A stretch of DNA of 64,000 bases from Sneathiella marina (GCF_023746535.1 NZ_CP098747.1:2564501-2628500); one strand, 5' to 3'; positions 6,702 to 16,247 are shown, numbered from the stretch's first letter. Translations and numbers: made by a program. Notes: generated by a model from the sequence alone, not told the origin.

Positions 6702-7520
6702 ATGAAATCTCAAACTTCAAGGGCAAGATTGTCACGATCCACTGCCCTCGCGTTACTTGCAACACCTCTTTTCGCCTTCGCCAGTGCCGCGGCGCCGCAA
6801 ATCATGGCCGTCGCCTCTACGGATCTGGATATCCCGGTTACCTGTGAGGGCGGTGAATGCAGTGTGGAACTTTCCTCTATTTGCCTGCAGGAACATCGCG
6901 GCTCGCCTTATCCCGGCACCGCCTATTATGTGCATGGCGACAACAATTTCCAACTGACGGGTGTCACCGACGCGGGACAGGAAATCAAGCTGTCCAGCAT
7001 TGACCTGAAAGTCGAGGCCGCCCGCGGTCATAACGCCGTTAAAGTTGCCTTTAATGAAACGGCACTGCGCAAATACGGACCGATGTCGGTCAAGATTTCC
7101 GTGCCCAAGGATATGTCCATTGTGCCCCTGCCCATCGCCAACGACGTCAACCCGCAAACTGAGGCGGATATCGAGCTGGCCACCGGCCCGCTCCGGCAGC
7201 TGGCCAGCAGCATTGTCGATGACGATGTGCAAAAGCGCGATGCAGCGGAACTTCTCAACCAGACGATCAATCGCCTGCCCTGGCGCGGCCGGGCAACGGA
7301 TGGGGAACGACTGGCCGCCGAAGCGGAGTATCGCGAGATATTGGCAACGGCGCCCTTCTCTCAGCGGGCGAAAGCCAATGCCGATGCTGTCATGAAAGAA
7401 TGCGCGACCCGTACCTATGCCGGGTCCTTGACCCTGCGCCAATGCCTCGGCAGCTGGCATGACCGGTTGATCGGCAAGCTCAACACCAAATACTGGAGCC
7501 AGCTGAAATCCGGCAGCTAG
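6702..7520 (+). CDS. Unknown exported protein
   Basis: 272 residues starting at an ATG preceded by AAGGTGG. A signal peptide is clear: a basic start (MKSQTSRARLSRS), the hydrophobic core ALALLATPLFAFAS and a likely cleavage after ASA or AAA. The mature part has two clustered cysteine pairs, CEGGEC plus a following ICLQ, and CATR/RQCLGSW near the C-terminus, so periplasmic disulfides are likely. I do not recognise the family. A short open extension to a GTG at 6669 is rejected because it would bury the signal peptide. It ends at a strong bidirectional terminator. Confidence 0.7.
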   Translation: MKSQTSRARLSRSTALALLATPLFAFASAAAPQIMAVASTDLDIPVTCEGGECSVELSSICLQEHRGSPYPGTAYYVHGDNNFQLTGVTDAGQEIKLSSIDLKVEAARGHNAVKVAFNETALRKYGPMSVKISVPKDMSIVPLPIANDVNPQTEADIELATGPLRQLASSIVDDDVQKRDAAELLNQTINRLPWRGRATDGERLAAEAEYREILATAPFSQRAKANADAVMKECATRTYAGSLTLRQCLGSWHDRLIGKLNTKYWSQLKSGS

Positions 7521-7536
7521 CTTTTATTCAGTCGAC

Positions 7537-7571
7537 AAAAAAAGCCCGGCGATTTCTCACCGGGCTTTTTT
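7537..7571. terminator. Bidirectional rho-independent terminator
   Basis: GCCCGG (7544-7549) pairs with CCGGGC (7560-7565), flanked by an A run on the left and a T run on the right. It serves both the plus-strand exported-protein gene and the minus-strand aap operon. Confidence 0.9.
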
Positions 7572-7586
7572 GTTGTCTTGCGCGCG

Positions 7587-8357
7587 TCAGGCGTTATGCA
7601 GGATTTGCGACAGGAACAGTTTCGTCCGGTCGCTTTGCGGATTGTCGAAAAACTCCTGCGGGGGAGCCTGCTCGATAATCTCACCGGCATCCATGAACAT
7701 GACCCGATCCGCCACGGTCTTGGCAAAACCCATTTCATGGGTCACACAGATCATGGTCATGCCTTCTTCGGCCAGACTGATCATGGTGTCCAGAACCTCA
7801 GAGATCATTTCCGGATCGAGCGCCGATGTGGGCTCATCAAACAACATGATCCGCGGGTTCATGCACAGCGAGCGGGCAATCGCCACACGCTGCTGCTGAC
7901 CGCCCGATAGCTGTCCGGGATATTTCAGCGCCTGTTCGGGGATCTTCACCCGTTCCAGGAACTTCATGGCCACAGCCTCGGCTTCCTCTTTCGGTGTCTT
8001 GCGAACCCAAATCGGCGCCAAAGTGCAGTTTTCCAGAACCGTCAAATGCGGGAAGAGATTGAAATGCTGAAACACCATGCCGACTTCGCGGCGGATTTCA
8101 TCAATCTTCTTCACGTCATTGGTCAGCTCTATGCCATCGACGATGATCTGTCCCTGCTGATGCTCTTCCAGACGGTTGATGCAGCGGATCATCGTCGATT
8201 TACCGGACCCGGAAGGCCCGCAAACCACGATTTTCTCACCCCGTTCAACACTCAGGTTGATATCTTTGAGGACATGGAATTCACCATACCATTTGTGCAT
8301 CCCGATCAACTGGATAGCAACATCTTCTTGCGTTTGAGTATTGGCAGCTTCACTCAT
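7587..8357 (-). CDS. aapP: General L-amino-acid ABC transporter ATPase
   Basis: ATP-binding subunit of a polar/general amino-acid importer acting at the inner membrane. Walker [10 protein letters not shown], signature [15 protein letters not shown] and Walker [16 protein letters not shown] are all intact. The 256-residue length is typical. The start MSEAANTQ is preceded by GGAGGCAGAG. It is the last gene of the minus-strand aapJQMP order and sits just before the shared terminator. The specific Aap assignment rests on the complete four-gene context and the very long permeases. Confidence 0.92.
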   Translation of the reverse strand: MSEAANTQTQEDVAIQLIGMHKWYGEFHVLKDINLSVERGEKIVVCGPSGSGKSTMIRCINRLEEHQQGQIIVDGIELTNDVKKIDEIRREVGMVFQHFNLFPHLTVLENCTLAPIWVRKTPKEEAEAVAMKFLERVKIPEQALKYPGQLSGGQQQRVAIARSLCMNPRIMLFDEPTSALDPEMISEVLDTMISLAEEGMTMICVTHEMGFAKTVADRVMFMDAGEIIEQAPPQEFFDNPQSDRTKLFLSQILHNA

Positions 8358-8368
8358 ATCTCTGCCTC

Positions 8369-9472
8369 CTATCTTTTATGACCGGTATGGAGTTTGTTCT
8401 CCAACCAGATGCTATAACGTGACATGCCGAAACAGAAGACCCAGAATACCATGGCAACGAAGATATACCCTTCCGTCGCCATTCCGAGCCATTCCTTATC
8501 CGTGGTGCCGGCTTTAACGATGCTCAAGAGATCCAGCAGACCAATGATCAGCACCAGTGTCGTGTCCTTAAACAGACCGATAAAGGTGTTCACAATGGAC
8601 GGGATGGATATCTTCAGCGCCTGGGGCAGAACAATCAGCCCCATGGCTTGCCAGAAACCAAGGCCAAGTGACTTGGCAGCCTCCATTTGTCCTTTCGGGA
8701 TCGCCTGCAGGCCACCGCGCACGACTTCCGCCATATAAGCAGCGGAGAAGAGCGACATACCCACCAACGCCCGCACCAGCTTATCGAAATTCACGCCTTC
8801 GGGCAGGAACAGCGGCAGCATGACAGACGCCATGAACAGCACCGTGATCAGCGGCACGCCGCGGATCAATTCGATAAAGCCAACACAGAGCATTCTGACG
8901 ATCGGCATTTCCGACCGGCGTCCCAGGGCCAGAACAATTCCCAGTGGCAGCGCCACGAAAATCGATACCGACGCCAAGACCAAAGTCAGGAACAACCCAC
9001 CCCATTCAGATGTTTCAACCACCGGCAAGCCGAAGTAGCCGCCTGAGAACAGGAAGAAGCAGATTACCGGATAGATCGCGAACATATAAATGGCAGGCCA
9101 TTTTTTGTTCTTCACCCAATCCGACAAAATTCCGAACAGGCCGATGGCCCCCAGAACATAGCCGACATCCACTCGCCAGCGTTCTTCAGCCGGATAGAAG
9201 CCATACATGATCTGACCAAATCGCGCCTTGATAAACACCCAGCAGGCGCCAGAACCCGTACAATCATCTCGGGTTTCCCCGGCAAAATTTGCATTGATGA
9301 TCGTATAGGAAACAAAACCACTGATAGCAGTCCAGGCCACATAAATGGACACAAGCGTAAGGATAATATTCAGCGGGCTGGAAAATAGATTATTCCGCAC
9401 CCATCCGATAACACCCGATTCTGACACCGGTGGTGGCAGGTCGGGATGACGATCTGTTTTTACAATAGCCAT
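8369..9472 (-). CDS. aapM: General L-amino-acid ABC transporter permease, M subunit
   Basis: Inner-membrane permease of 367 residues, longer than ordinary His/Glu-type permeases because of an N-terminal extension with extra membrane segments and a loop with two cysteines ([10 protein letters not shown]), as in known AapM proteins. The C-terminal half has the permease core ending in the EAA-like loop [23 protein letters not shown] 9472 is chosen because it lies 1 base after the aapQ stop with the ribosome site GGAGAGG overlapping that stop. Translational coupling to aapQ is likely. Confidence 0.92.
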   Translation of the reverse strand: MAIVKTDRHPDLPPPVSESGVIGWVRNNLFSSPLNIILTLVSIYVAWTAISGFVSYTIINANFAGETRDDCTGSGACWVFIKARFGQIMYGFYPAEERWRVDVGYVLGAIGLFGILSDWVKNKKWPAIYMFAIYPVICFFLFSGGYFGLPVVETSEWGGLFLTLVLASVSIFVALPLGIVLALGRRSEMPIVRMLCVGFIELIRGVPLITVLFMASVMLPLFLPEGVNFDKLVRALVGMSLFSAAYMAEVVRGGLQAIPKGQMEAAKSLGLGFWQAMGLIVLPQALKISIPSIVNTFIGLFKDTTLVLIIGLLDLLSIVKAGTTDKEWLGMATEGYIFVAMVFWVFCFGMSRYSIWLENKLHTGHKR

Positions 9473-9473
9473 C

Positions 9474-10664
9474 TTACCTCTCCACCAATGCAATACGTTT
9501 GTTATACCAGTTCATGAACATTGAGATAATCAGGCTGATCGATAGATAGAACAGCATGGTAATCCCGATGACCTCAATGGCCTGGCCGGTCTGGTTCAAC
9601 GATGTTCCGGCGAAAATCGCCGTAATATCCGCATACCCGATGGCGGTCGCCAAAGACGAGTTTTTCACGAGGTTGAGATATTGACTGGTCAACGGCGGTA
9701 CGATCACGCGAAGTGCCTGTGGCAGAACCACCAGGCGCATGGCAAGGCCGGCCCTGATACCCAATGAATTGGCAGCTTCCGTTTGTCCATGACTGACCGA
9801 GTTAATACCCGAGCGCACAATTTCAGCAATAAACGCCCCTGTATAGACGGACAATCCAATCCACAGGGCCAGGAATTCCGGCTCCAGAACCCAACCGCCC
9901 TTAATTCCAAATCGTCCGAAATTCGGATAATCAATGGTGTAGGGCAAGCCCATAATAAGTGCTGCAATTGTCGGCAGGACAATGATCAAACCAACCGTTG
10001 TCCAGAAAACCGGAAAGGTCTGGCCCGTCAGATCCTGACGTTTTTTTGCCCATTTGGAAATAAACACCCCGATGACAATCGCCAGGATCAGGGCAACTGG
10101 AATGACCCAGAACCCTTCTGACGGAATGATGCTGGGAAAATTTATTCCCCGGTTATTGACGTAGAAATTGTCGCCAATTTGCAAACTTTCCTTCACCAAC
10201 GGCAAAACGCCGAGCACGGCAAAATACCAGAATAGTAATTGCACCAAGAGTGGAATATTCCGGACGACCTCGATATAAACTGCAGATATCTTGTTAACAA
10301 CCCAGTTCTTGGATAGCCGCAAGACTCCGAATATGAAGCCGATGATAGTTGCAAGGAAAATACCGGAGATCGAGACGGCAAGTGTATTGATAATACCAAT
10401 CAACAAGACGTCAAAATGAGTGGAAGTCTGGCTGCTATAGTCCATGATCAGGACAATGCCAATTCCAAAACCCGAAGGCTGTTGCAAGAAACCCAGTCCG
10501 GAGGCGATCCCCCGTTTCTCTAAGTTTTCTGCGGTGTTGCTGCCAACATAGGCAACAAAAGCGACAAATAGAACGATAACGAGAATTTGGTAAATGATAG
10601 CCCGAACTCTCGGATCTCGTAACTTACTATCTCCCGCTCCTAGACCCTGTACATCAGTGGTCAT
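9474..10664 (-). CDS. aapQ: General L-amino-acid ABC transporter permease, Q subunit
   Basis: 396-residue permease paralogous to AapM. The N-terminal part has one membrane helix near residues 27-43 followed by an exported domain. The core shows AVYIEVVRNIPLLVQLLFW and the EAA-like loop EAANSLGIRAGLAMRLVVLPQ with its trailing residues. Long loops between helices are characteristic of AapQ. It is separated from aapJ by a 111-base gap that contains a hairpin, and it overlaps the ribosome site of aapM. Confidence 0.92.
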   Translation of the reverse strand: MTTDVQGLGAGDSKLRDPRVRAIIYQILVIVLFVAFVAYVGSNTAENLEKRGIASGLGFLQQPSGFGIGIVLIMDYSSQTSTHFDVLLIGIINTLAVSISGIFLATIIGFIFGVLRLSKNWVVNKISAVYIEVVRNIPLLVQLLFWYFAVLGVLPLVKESLQIGDNFYVNNRGINFPSIIPSEGFWVIPVALILAIVIGVFISKWAKKRQDLTGQTFPVFWTTVGLIIVLPTIAALIMGLPYTIDYPNFGRFGIKGGWVLEPEFLALWIGLSVYTGAFIAEIVRSGINSVSHGQTEAANSLGIRAGLAMRLVVLPQALRVIVPPLTSQYLNLVKNSSLATAIGYADITAIFAGTSLNQTGQAIEVIGITMLFYLSISLIISMFMNWYNKRIALVER

Positions 10665-10711
10665 AAGAGTCCCCTCCTCAAAACGTTACTGCAAAATCAG
10701 GTATGAAAAGC

Positions 10712-10747
10712 AAAAAGAGTGCATGTCCCGTGAGGGGCATACACTCT
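10712..10747 (-). terminator. Intercistronic hairpin between aapJ and aapQ
   Basis: On the minus strand a 14-pair stem, including two G-U pairs, with a 4-base loop (10747-10734 pairing with 10729-10716) is followed by a short U run. A hairpin after a binding-protein gene commonly lets only part of transcription continue and stabilises the upstream message, which would raise AapJ over the membrane subunits. Confidence 0.75.
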
Positions 10748-10775
10748 TTTCTTTTCTTTTCGTTACTAACCTCGC

Positions 10776-11792
10776 TTAACGCATTGGTGGGGTGTAAAGG
10801 ATACCTCCCTTGTTCCACTGAGCGTTTAGACCACGGGCAATGTTCAGAGGTGTCCCTTCACCAAGGTTCTTGGAGAAGCTTTCACCGTAGTTTCCGACCA
10901 TTTTGATAATGTTGTAAGCGAACTCTTTTGACAGTCCCAGCTGCTCGCCAAGATCACCAGAAGTACCAAGAATACGGGCGATGCCAGGATTTTTGGTGTT
11001 GGCTTTCAAATCATCAACATTTGCAGAAGAGATATTATGCTCTTCGCCGGCGATCATTGCATTCAAAGTCCAACGAGCAATATCACCCCACTGGTTGTCG
11101 CCGTGGCGAACCAACGGACCAAGAGGCTCTTTGGAAATGATTTCTGGAAGAACGATATGTGCTTCCGGATCAGCAATCACTGAACGCTGTGCATACAGGC
11201 CGGATTGGTCAGTTGTGTAAACATCACATGTATCTTGCATGTAAGCTTCACGAACTTCGTCAGCTGTGTCGAACAGAACTGAGTCATATTTCATGCCATT
11301 GGCAGTGAAATAGTCGGCCAGGTTCAATTCAGTTGTTGTACCAGACTGCAGGCATACACGGGCGCCATCAAGTTCAAGAGCGGATTTAACGCCCAGAGCT
11401 TTTTTGACCATGAAGCCTTGGCCGTCATAGTAGTTCACGCCGACAAATTCAAAACCGAGATTAACATCACGGCTGAATGTCCAGGTTGTATTCCGGGCCA
11501 ATACATCAATTTCACCAGACTGAAGCGCTGTGAAGCGTTCTTTGGCTGTCGTTGGTGTATATTTTACTTTGTCCGGATCCGCGAAGATTGCGGCGGCCAT
11601 TGAACGGCAGAAGTCGACATCAAAGCCTTCCCACTTACCGTCGTTATTTGGGGCTGCGAAGCCGGCAAGACCTGTGGTTACACCACATTGGATAAAGCCT
11701 TTAGCTTTCACATCGTCCAAGGTTCCAGCAGTTGCTGCTGTCGCCAAAAGTGTCGCAGAAGCAGCGACAGCAATAAAAATTGCTTTCTTCAT
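10776..11792 (-). CDS. aapJ: General L-amino-acid ABC transporter substrate-binding protein
   Basis: 338-residue periplasmic binding protein. ATG 11792 gives a textbook signal peptide (MKKAIFIAVAASATLLATAATAG) and has AGGAAGG upstream; the frame stays open to 11846 but that part is not needed. Family features include GVTTGLAGFAAPND-type N-terminal lobe residues and WEGFDVDFCRSMAAAIF. It binds a broad set of L-amino acids and delivers them to AapQM. It is the first gene of the operon, with a candidate promoter at 11937-11964. Confidence 0.93.
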   Translation of the reverse strand: MKKAIFIAVAASATLLATAATAGTLDDVKAKGFIQCGVTTGLAGFAAPNNDGKWEGFDVDFCRSMAAAIFADPDKVKYTPTTAKERFTALQSGEIDVLARNTTWTFSRDVNLGFEFVGVNYYDGQGFMVKKALGVKSALELDGARVCLQSGTTTELNLADYFTANGMKYDSVLFDTADEVREAYMQDTCDVYTTDQSGLYAQRSVIADPEAHIVLPEIISKEPLGPLVRHGDNQWGDIARWTLNAMIAGEEHNISSANVDDLKANTKNPGIARILGTSGDLGEQLGLSKEFAYNIIKMVGNYGESFSKNLGEGTPLNIARGLNAQWNKGGILYTPPMR

Positions 11793-12099
11793 GAATAAAC
11801 CTTCCTGTCTATTTTTAACATTTTGTATTTTGCACCCTTTAATCATGAGTACTTTTTCACATGCCCTTATATTTGGACATTTAGGTGAAAAAAACTGAAA
11901 ATCATAATTGAACTTTCCTGACTTTCTTCAAAAATGACGATAGTATTTCTGGCTAGATCGTCAACGGAAAAATTTTACAGAATTCAATTTTTTGCCAAAA
12001 CAGCTTCTTCGGTACCTCAAATTTTGCCCTTTTAACTTCTCCCGCCTTCCTATATGCAACTACCAATAACTGGACAATAACCATAAGGAGACAGAACGA
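11793..12099. other. Divergent control region between aapJ and metC
   Basis: 307 bases without a gene. On the minus strand a candidate sigma70 promoter for aapJ lies at 11937-11964 (TTGACG, 16-base spacer, TATCGT), leaving a leader of about 140 bases. On the plus strand only the metC ribosome site AAGGAG (12085-12090, 9 bases before ATG) is clear. No SAM riboswitch was recognised. Confidence 0.5.
11937..11964 (-). promoter_or_regulatory. Candidate promoter of the aap operon
   Basis: On the minus strand TTGACG (11964-11959), 16-base spacer, TATCGT (11942-11937). Confidence 0.35.
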
Positions 12100-13275
12100 A
12101 TGAGAGACGAGACCAAGCTGGTGACGGCGGGCCGGGATCCGGAAGGAAATTTTGGTGTCGTGAACGCCCCTGTCTATCATGCGTCGACGATTCTTTATCC
12201 CTCTTTGGAAGCTTTGCAAAAAACCCATGCCGCCCGCGCAGCAGGTGAACGGGTCGTCTCCTATGGCCGCAAGGGCACCCCGACAACCTGGTCCTTGGAA
12301 GATGCGATTACCGCCCTCGAAGGGGGGTACAGATGCCAGGTTTTCCCGTCCGGCCTCGCGGCCTGTTCTAACGCCATGATGGCCTTTTTGAAAACCGGCG
12401 ATCATCTTCTGATTACAGATAGTGTCTATGGGCCAAGCCGCTCCTTCTGCGATACCGTCCTGCGCCGCTTCGGTGTCGAGGTAACCTACTATGATCCGTT
12501 AATTGGCGCCGGAATAGCGGATCTGATCCAGCCTAATACAACTGTTCTATATGTGGAGGCACCAGGCTCACAGACCTTCGAAATGCAGGACATCCCTACG
12601 TTAACGGAAGTTGCTCATGGCAAAGGGCTGGTGGTTATGATGGATAATACCTGGGCGTCACCGCTGTTTTGCAAGCCCTTCGATCTGGGTGTTGATGTCT
12701 CTATTCAAGCAGGCACAAAGTATGTGGTTGGCCATTCTGACGTGATGATCGGAACTGTAACGGCGACGAAAGAATGCTGGCCAGCACTGGAAGCGAGCGC
12801 CGGGGCATTCGGTCAAACTGCTGGGCCCGATGATGTCTATCTGGCGCAGCGCGGGATCCGTACTTTGTCCGTTCGATTGAAGCAGCATATGGAAAGTGGT
12901 ATTGCCATCGCTGAGTGGCTAAAGGGCCGGCCGGAAGTTCACTCCGTCCTGCATCCTGCCCTGCCAGATCATCCGGGACATGACATTTGGAAGCGGGATT
13001 TTCTTGGCGCTTCTGGCTTGTTTTCGCTCCGTTTGAATGCCGTTTCAAAAGACGCCATTGCCGCCTTTATCGACGATCTTGAATTGTTCGGAATGGGCTA
13101 TTCTTGGGGCGGATATGAGAGTCTGGTGGTCTTGGCAGATCCGACGTCATACCGGACGGCAACCCACTGGGATAATACCAACCCTCTTCTTCGTTTCCAT
13201 ATCGGATTGGAAGCTGTTGATGACCTGATTGGCGATTTAAGCGCGGGTTTTGACAGGCTAAATACAGCAAAATAG
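12100..13275 (+). CDS. metC: Cystathionine beta-lyase
   Basis: 391-residue PLP enzyme of the Cys/Met-metabolism family that splits cystathionine to homocysteine, pyruvate and ammonia. The PLP lysine is Lys207 in SIQAGTKYVVGHSDVM, the phosphate site appears in FPSGLAACSNAM, and the aspartate binding the pyridine nitrogen is in MDNTWASPLF. The YSWGGYESLV motif near the C-terminus and the GRKGTPT segment favour MetC over cystathionine gamma-synthase. It has a strong AAGGAG ribosome site and stands as a single gene between aapJ (divergent) and hisI. Confidence 0.88.
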   Translation: MRDETKLVTAGRDPEGNFGVVNAPVYHASTILYPSLEALQKTHAARAAGERVVSYGRKGTPTTWSLEDAITALEGGYRCQVFPSGLAACSNAMMAFLKTGDHLLITDSVYGPSRSFCDTVLRRFGVEVTYYDPLIGAGIADLIQPNTTVLYVEAPGSQTFEMQDIPTLTEVAHGKGLVVMMDNTWASPLFCKPFDLGVDVSIQAGTKYVVGHSDVMIGTVTATKECWPALEASAGAFGQTAGPDDVYLAQRGIRTLSVRLKQHMESGIAIAEWLKGRPEVHSVLHPALPDHPGHDIWKRDFLGASGLFSLRLNAVSKDAIAAFIDDLELFGMGYSWGGYESLVVLADPTSYRTATHWDNTNPLLRFHIGLEAVDDLIGDLSAGFDRLNTAK

Positions 13276-13377
13276 TGTATTAAAAGCGAATCGCTGTTGA
13301 GAAACTGAGATAAGGAATAGGGTTAACAGGTTGAATCGCATCCGGATTATGACCTTTTTGAAATTTAGGACACGCGC

Positions 13378-13779
13378 ATGAACGCAGATCTATTACGTCA
13401 AATCAGCTTCGATAAAGCCGGACTTGTCCCGGCGATCGCCCAACAGCATGATAGCGGTGAAGTGTTGATGATGGCCTGGATGAACGCGGATGCCGTCACG
13501 GAAACCCTGGAATCGGGCCGGGTATGCTATTGGTCCCGCTCCCGCGCTGCTTTGTGGCGTAAAGGGGAAAGCTCCGGTCATGTTCAGAAACTGGTGGATT
13601 TTCGCGTTGATTGTGATGGCGATACAATATTGCTGCTTGTCGATCAAACCGGCGTCGCCTGCCACACGGGCCGGCATAATTGCTTTTTTACCTCCTTTAA
13701 AGACGGAAAAAGTGAGGTAATTGCTGACGTTATGGTCTCCCCGGAAGATATGTACGGAAAGCCGGCAGACCCGTCATGA
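13378..13779 (+). CDS. hisI: Phosphoribosyl-AMP cyclohydrolase
   Basis: Third step of histidine biosynthesis: opens the purine ring of phosphoribosyl-AMP. The 133-residue protein is the cyclohydrolase alone, with no HisE domain. The metal-binding aspartates DCDGDT and the cysteines in GVACHTGRHNCFF are present, along with WSRSRAALWRKGE. It is not next to other his genes here. Its stop overlaps the modB start (ATGA), an unusual pairing. Confidence 0.93.
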   Translation: MNADLLRQISFDKAGLVPAIAQQHDSGEVLMMAWMNADAVTETLESGRVCYWSRSRAALWRKGESSGHVQKLVDFRVDCDGDTILLLVDQTGVACHTGRHNCFFTSFKDGKSEVIADVMVSPEDMYGKPADPS

Positions 13780-14471
13780 TGCTGTCTGCGGAAGAATGGG
13801 ATGTTATCCAGCTTTCCTTGAAAGTCGCCATCTGGTGCGTGCTGGTAACCCTGCTTCCCGCCATTGCTCTGGCTTGGGTCCTCGCCCGCCGGGATTTCTA
13901 TGGAAAGACGGTCTTGAATGCCCTTGTCCATTTGCCCATTGTCCTGCCGCCCGTGGTCGTCGGCTATTTTTTGCTGATTACCCTGGGTCGCCGCGGCTTA
14001 ATCGGAAGCTGGCTCTTAGAAACATTTGATATCTCGTTGATATTTAACTGGAAAGGTGTTGTGGTGGCAACCGCTGTCATGTCTTTTCCATTAATGGTAC
14101 GGACGATCCGGCAGGGGATTGAAGCCATTGATCAAAATTTGGAAGTCGCCGCCCAAACCCTCGGCCGGTCGCCATTATTTGTGTTCCTGTCCATAACGCT
14201 TCCGCTTGCGCTTCCCGGAATTTTCGCCGGTGCTATTCTCGGCTTTGCCCGGGCCTTGGGTGAATTTGGGGCAACCATTACCTTTGTCTCCAATATTCCC
14301 GGTGAAACCCGGACCCTGCCGCTCGCCATTTATTCCTTGCTGCAAGTCCCCCATAGTGAGGACGCCGTCATGCGTCTGGTCATAATCTCCGTTCTCCTGG
14401 CCTTTGCCGCCATCGCCCTTTCCGAATGGCTGGCGCATCGTTCTCTTAGAAAGTTGGGAGTACGGGATTAA
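13776..14471 (+). CDS. modB: Molybdate ABC transporter permease
   Basis: 231-residue inner-membrane permease with about five helices. LPIVLPPVVVGYFLL near residue 50 and the EAA-loop AAQTLGRSPLFVFLSITLPL followed by a GRALGEFGAT-like segment (ARALGEFGATITF) are strong ModB markers. It overlaps hisI by 4 bases and modC by 1 base, so the three are translationally coupled. No modA is adjacent. Close relatives transport tungstate or sulfate, but the ModB/ModC signatures favour molybdate. Confidence 0.88.
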   Translation: MMLSAEEWDVIQLSLKVAIWCVLVTLLPAIALAWVLARRDFYGKTVLNALVHLPIVLPPVVVGYFLLITLGRRGLIGSWLLETFDISLIFNWKGVVVATAVMSFPLMVRTIRQGIEAIDQNLEVAAQTLGRSPLFVFLSITLPLALPGIFAGAILGFARALGEFGATITFVSNIPGETRTLPLAIYSLLQVPHSEDAVMRLVIISVLLAFAAIALSEWLAHRSLRKLGVRD

Positions 14472-15538
14472 TGCTGGACGTTCATCTGAAAAAGCAATTC
14501 GATAGCTTCAATCTTGATGCGACCTTCTCGGCTGGTCCGGGCATTACCGCCTTGTTTGGCCCCTCCGGCGCCGGGAAATCCACCATCGGTAAAATGCTGG
14601 GCGGAATGTTGGCCCCCTCGGAAGGCCATATCGCCATCGACGGGCACATGGTTTTTGACTCCAGCTCGCGCCTCAATACCGCTGCTTATAAACGGGAAAT
14701 AGGCTTTGTTTTTCAAGAGCATAGATTATTTCCGCATTATACGGTCCGCGGCAACCTGAAATATGGCTCCCGGCGGCGGCGAGATGGAACGCCAACCTTT
14801 AAGTTCGACGAAATTGTCTCGCTGCTTGACTTGAGGCAGGTTTTGGACAGGCGACCTAACACCCTGTCTGGCGGTGAGCAGCAACGGGTGGCAGTTGCCC
14901 GCGCCCTTTTGAGCAACCCCCGCATTTTGGTCATGGACGAGCCACTGTCCAGCCTTGATGATGCCCGCAAGAATGAAATCCTGCAGCTTCTGGAAACTCT
15001 GAAACGAGAATTGAATCCGACAATATTGTATATCTCTCATTCAATATCAGAAATCAGCCGGCTGGCGGACAGCCTGGTTCTGATCGACAAGGGTGAGATC
15101 AAGGGATTTGGCCCCCTGGAGGAAACGCTGAACAGGTTGGACCTGTTCCCCTTTAGTGGTGGATATGATGCTGGATCCGTCGTGACAGCCACGGTTGCCC
15201 GACATGATACAACCTATCAGATGTCGGAACTGGAAACCGCAGGCGGGCGTTTGTTTATTCCCGGATGCAAAACTGCGGTTGGGGCGAAATTACGATTGCG
15301 TATTCGCGCCCGCGACGTGGCCATATCAATGTCGGAGCCGTCTGACATATCAATCCTTAATCGGTTTAAGGGGACGTTAAGCGACCATCGTTCCGGTGCG
15401 GACGGGATGGAAGAGTTACTTTTGGATGTCGGCTTCCCCCTCACCGCACGGATTACCCGCCAATCCTATGAGCAGCTGAACCTTACGGTTGGGTGTTCCC
15501 TTTGGGCATTGGTCAAATCCGTTACCATCAGCGCCTGA
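14471..15538 (+). CDS. modC: Molybdate ABC transporter ATPase with C-terminal molybdate-binding (TOBE) domain
   Basis: 355 residues. ATPase domain: Walker A GPSGAGKST (30-38), a Q-loop in FVFQEHRLFPH, signature LSGGEQQRVAVARAL, Walker B ILVMDEPLSSLD. After about residue 230 a TOBE-like regulatory domain follows (LRLRIRARDVAISMSEPSD), typical of ModC. It couples ATP hydrolysis to oxyanion import through ModB. The binding protein ModA must be encoded elsewhere or be missing. Confidence 0.9.
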   Translation: MLDVHLKKQFDSFNLDATFSAGPGITALFGPSGAGKSTIGKMLGGMLAPSEGHIAIDGHMVFDSSSRLNTAAYKREIGFVFQEHRLFPHYTVRGNLKYGSRRRRDGTPTFKFDEIVSLLDLRQVLDRRPNTLSGGEQQRVAVARALLSNPRILVMDEPLSSLDDARKNEILQLLETLKRELNPTILYISHSISEISRLADSLVLIDKGEIKGFGPLEETLNRLDLFPFSGGYDAGSVVTATVARHDTTYQMSELETAGGRLFIPGCKTAVGAKLRLRIRARDVAISMSEPSDISILNRFKGTLSDHRSGADGMEELLLDVGFPLTARITRQSYEQLNLTVGCSLWALVKSVTISA

Positions 15539-15545
15539 CACCGAC

Positions 15546-16247
15546 TTATTTTGATCCCTGCCCGGATGTCATGGCAAGCGTATTGATATAGTCTTCGATC
15601 GCCGTTCGATCCTTCAGATAAAGGCTTTTCCCTTTTTTCAGAACCATGGCTTCCTGAGTAAGCTGGCCAAGAACCCGTGCCACGGTTTCCCGCGTCGTTG
15701 AGACACGGCTGGCAATCACGCTTTGTGTGGGCATGGGATAAATGATCCAGGAGTCTGGCGTGACAGGATCAGGTTCCGCCATCCGGATCAGTTCCTGGCA
15801 GACCCGCTGTACGGCGCCCAACGTGGACAAATCCAGAATACGGTCATCATTGACCCGGATAATCCGGGCAAGTCGCTGCAGCACAGCCATCATGATATCC
15901 GGATGGGTCATCAACAACTCTTTGAAATTTTCAGGGCTTAACGACGCCACTAGACATTTGGAGCGAGCGATAACGTTGGCCGACCGTGGTCGTCCGTCGA
16001 TGGCTGAAAGCTCTCCGAAATAATGGCCGGCTTCAACTGTTGCATAAGCAACTTCCCGGCCGGTCACACCGAAATTGACAATATTGACGCTGCCTTCAGC
16101 CACGAAGAATACGTCACGGCTTTCCGTCGAGCGCTCGAGAATCTGTTCTGCGTTTTGAAAGACCCGCCAGACGCATTTGGCACCAAGGGCGGTTCGATCC
16201 TCGGGCGACAGGTCTTTGAAAAGTTCTATGTTATCAAGATTTTGCAT
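15546..16247 (-). CDS. Crp/Fnr family transcriptional regulator
   Basis: 233 residues. The N-terminal cyclic-nucleotide-binding fold has FVAEGSVNI and GELSAIDGRPRSANVIA, a nearly complete cAMP-binding phosphate cassette (G-E-L...R-S-A). A C-terminal helix-turn-helix reads TQSVIASRVSTTRETVARVL. No N-terminal cysteine cluster for an Fe-S centre is present, so it resembles CRP rather than FNR. The ATG at 16247 (MQNLDNIELF) is preferred over a TTG at 16268. It is convergent with modC and divergent from the amidohydrolase; targets are unknown. Confidence 0.85.
   Translation of the reverse strand: MQNLDNIELFKDLSPEDRTALGAKCVWRVFQNAEQILERSTESRDVFFVAEGSVNIVNFGVTGREVAYATVEAGHYFGELSAIDGRPRSANVIARSKCLVASLSPENFKELLMTHPDIMMAVLQRLARIIRVNDDRILDLSTLGAVQRVCQELIRMAEPDPVTPDSWIIYPMPTQSVIASRVSTTRETVARVLGQLTQEAMVLKKGKSLYLKDRTAIEDYINTLAMTSGQGSK

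Noticed and set aside
11943-12099. SAM riboswitch upstream of metC
   Set aside because: No pseudoknot-like conserved block of SAM-II or other SAM classes was found in the leader.
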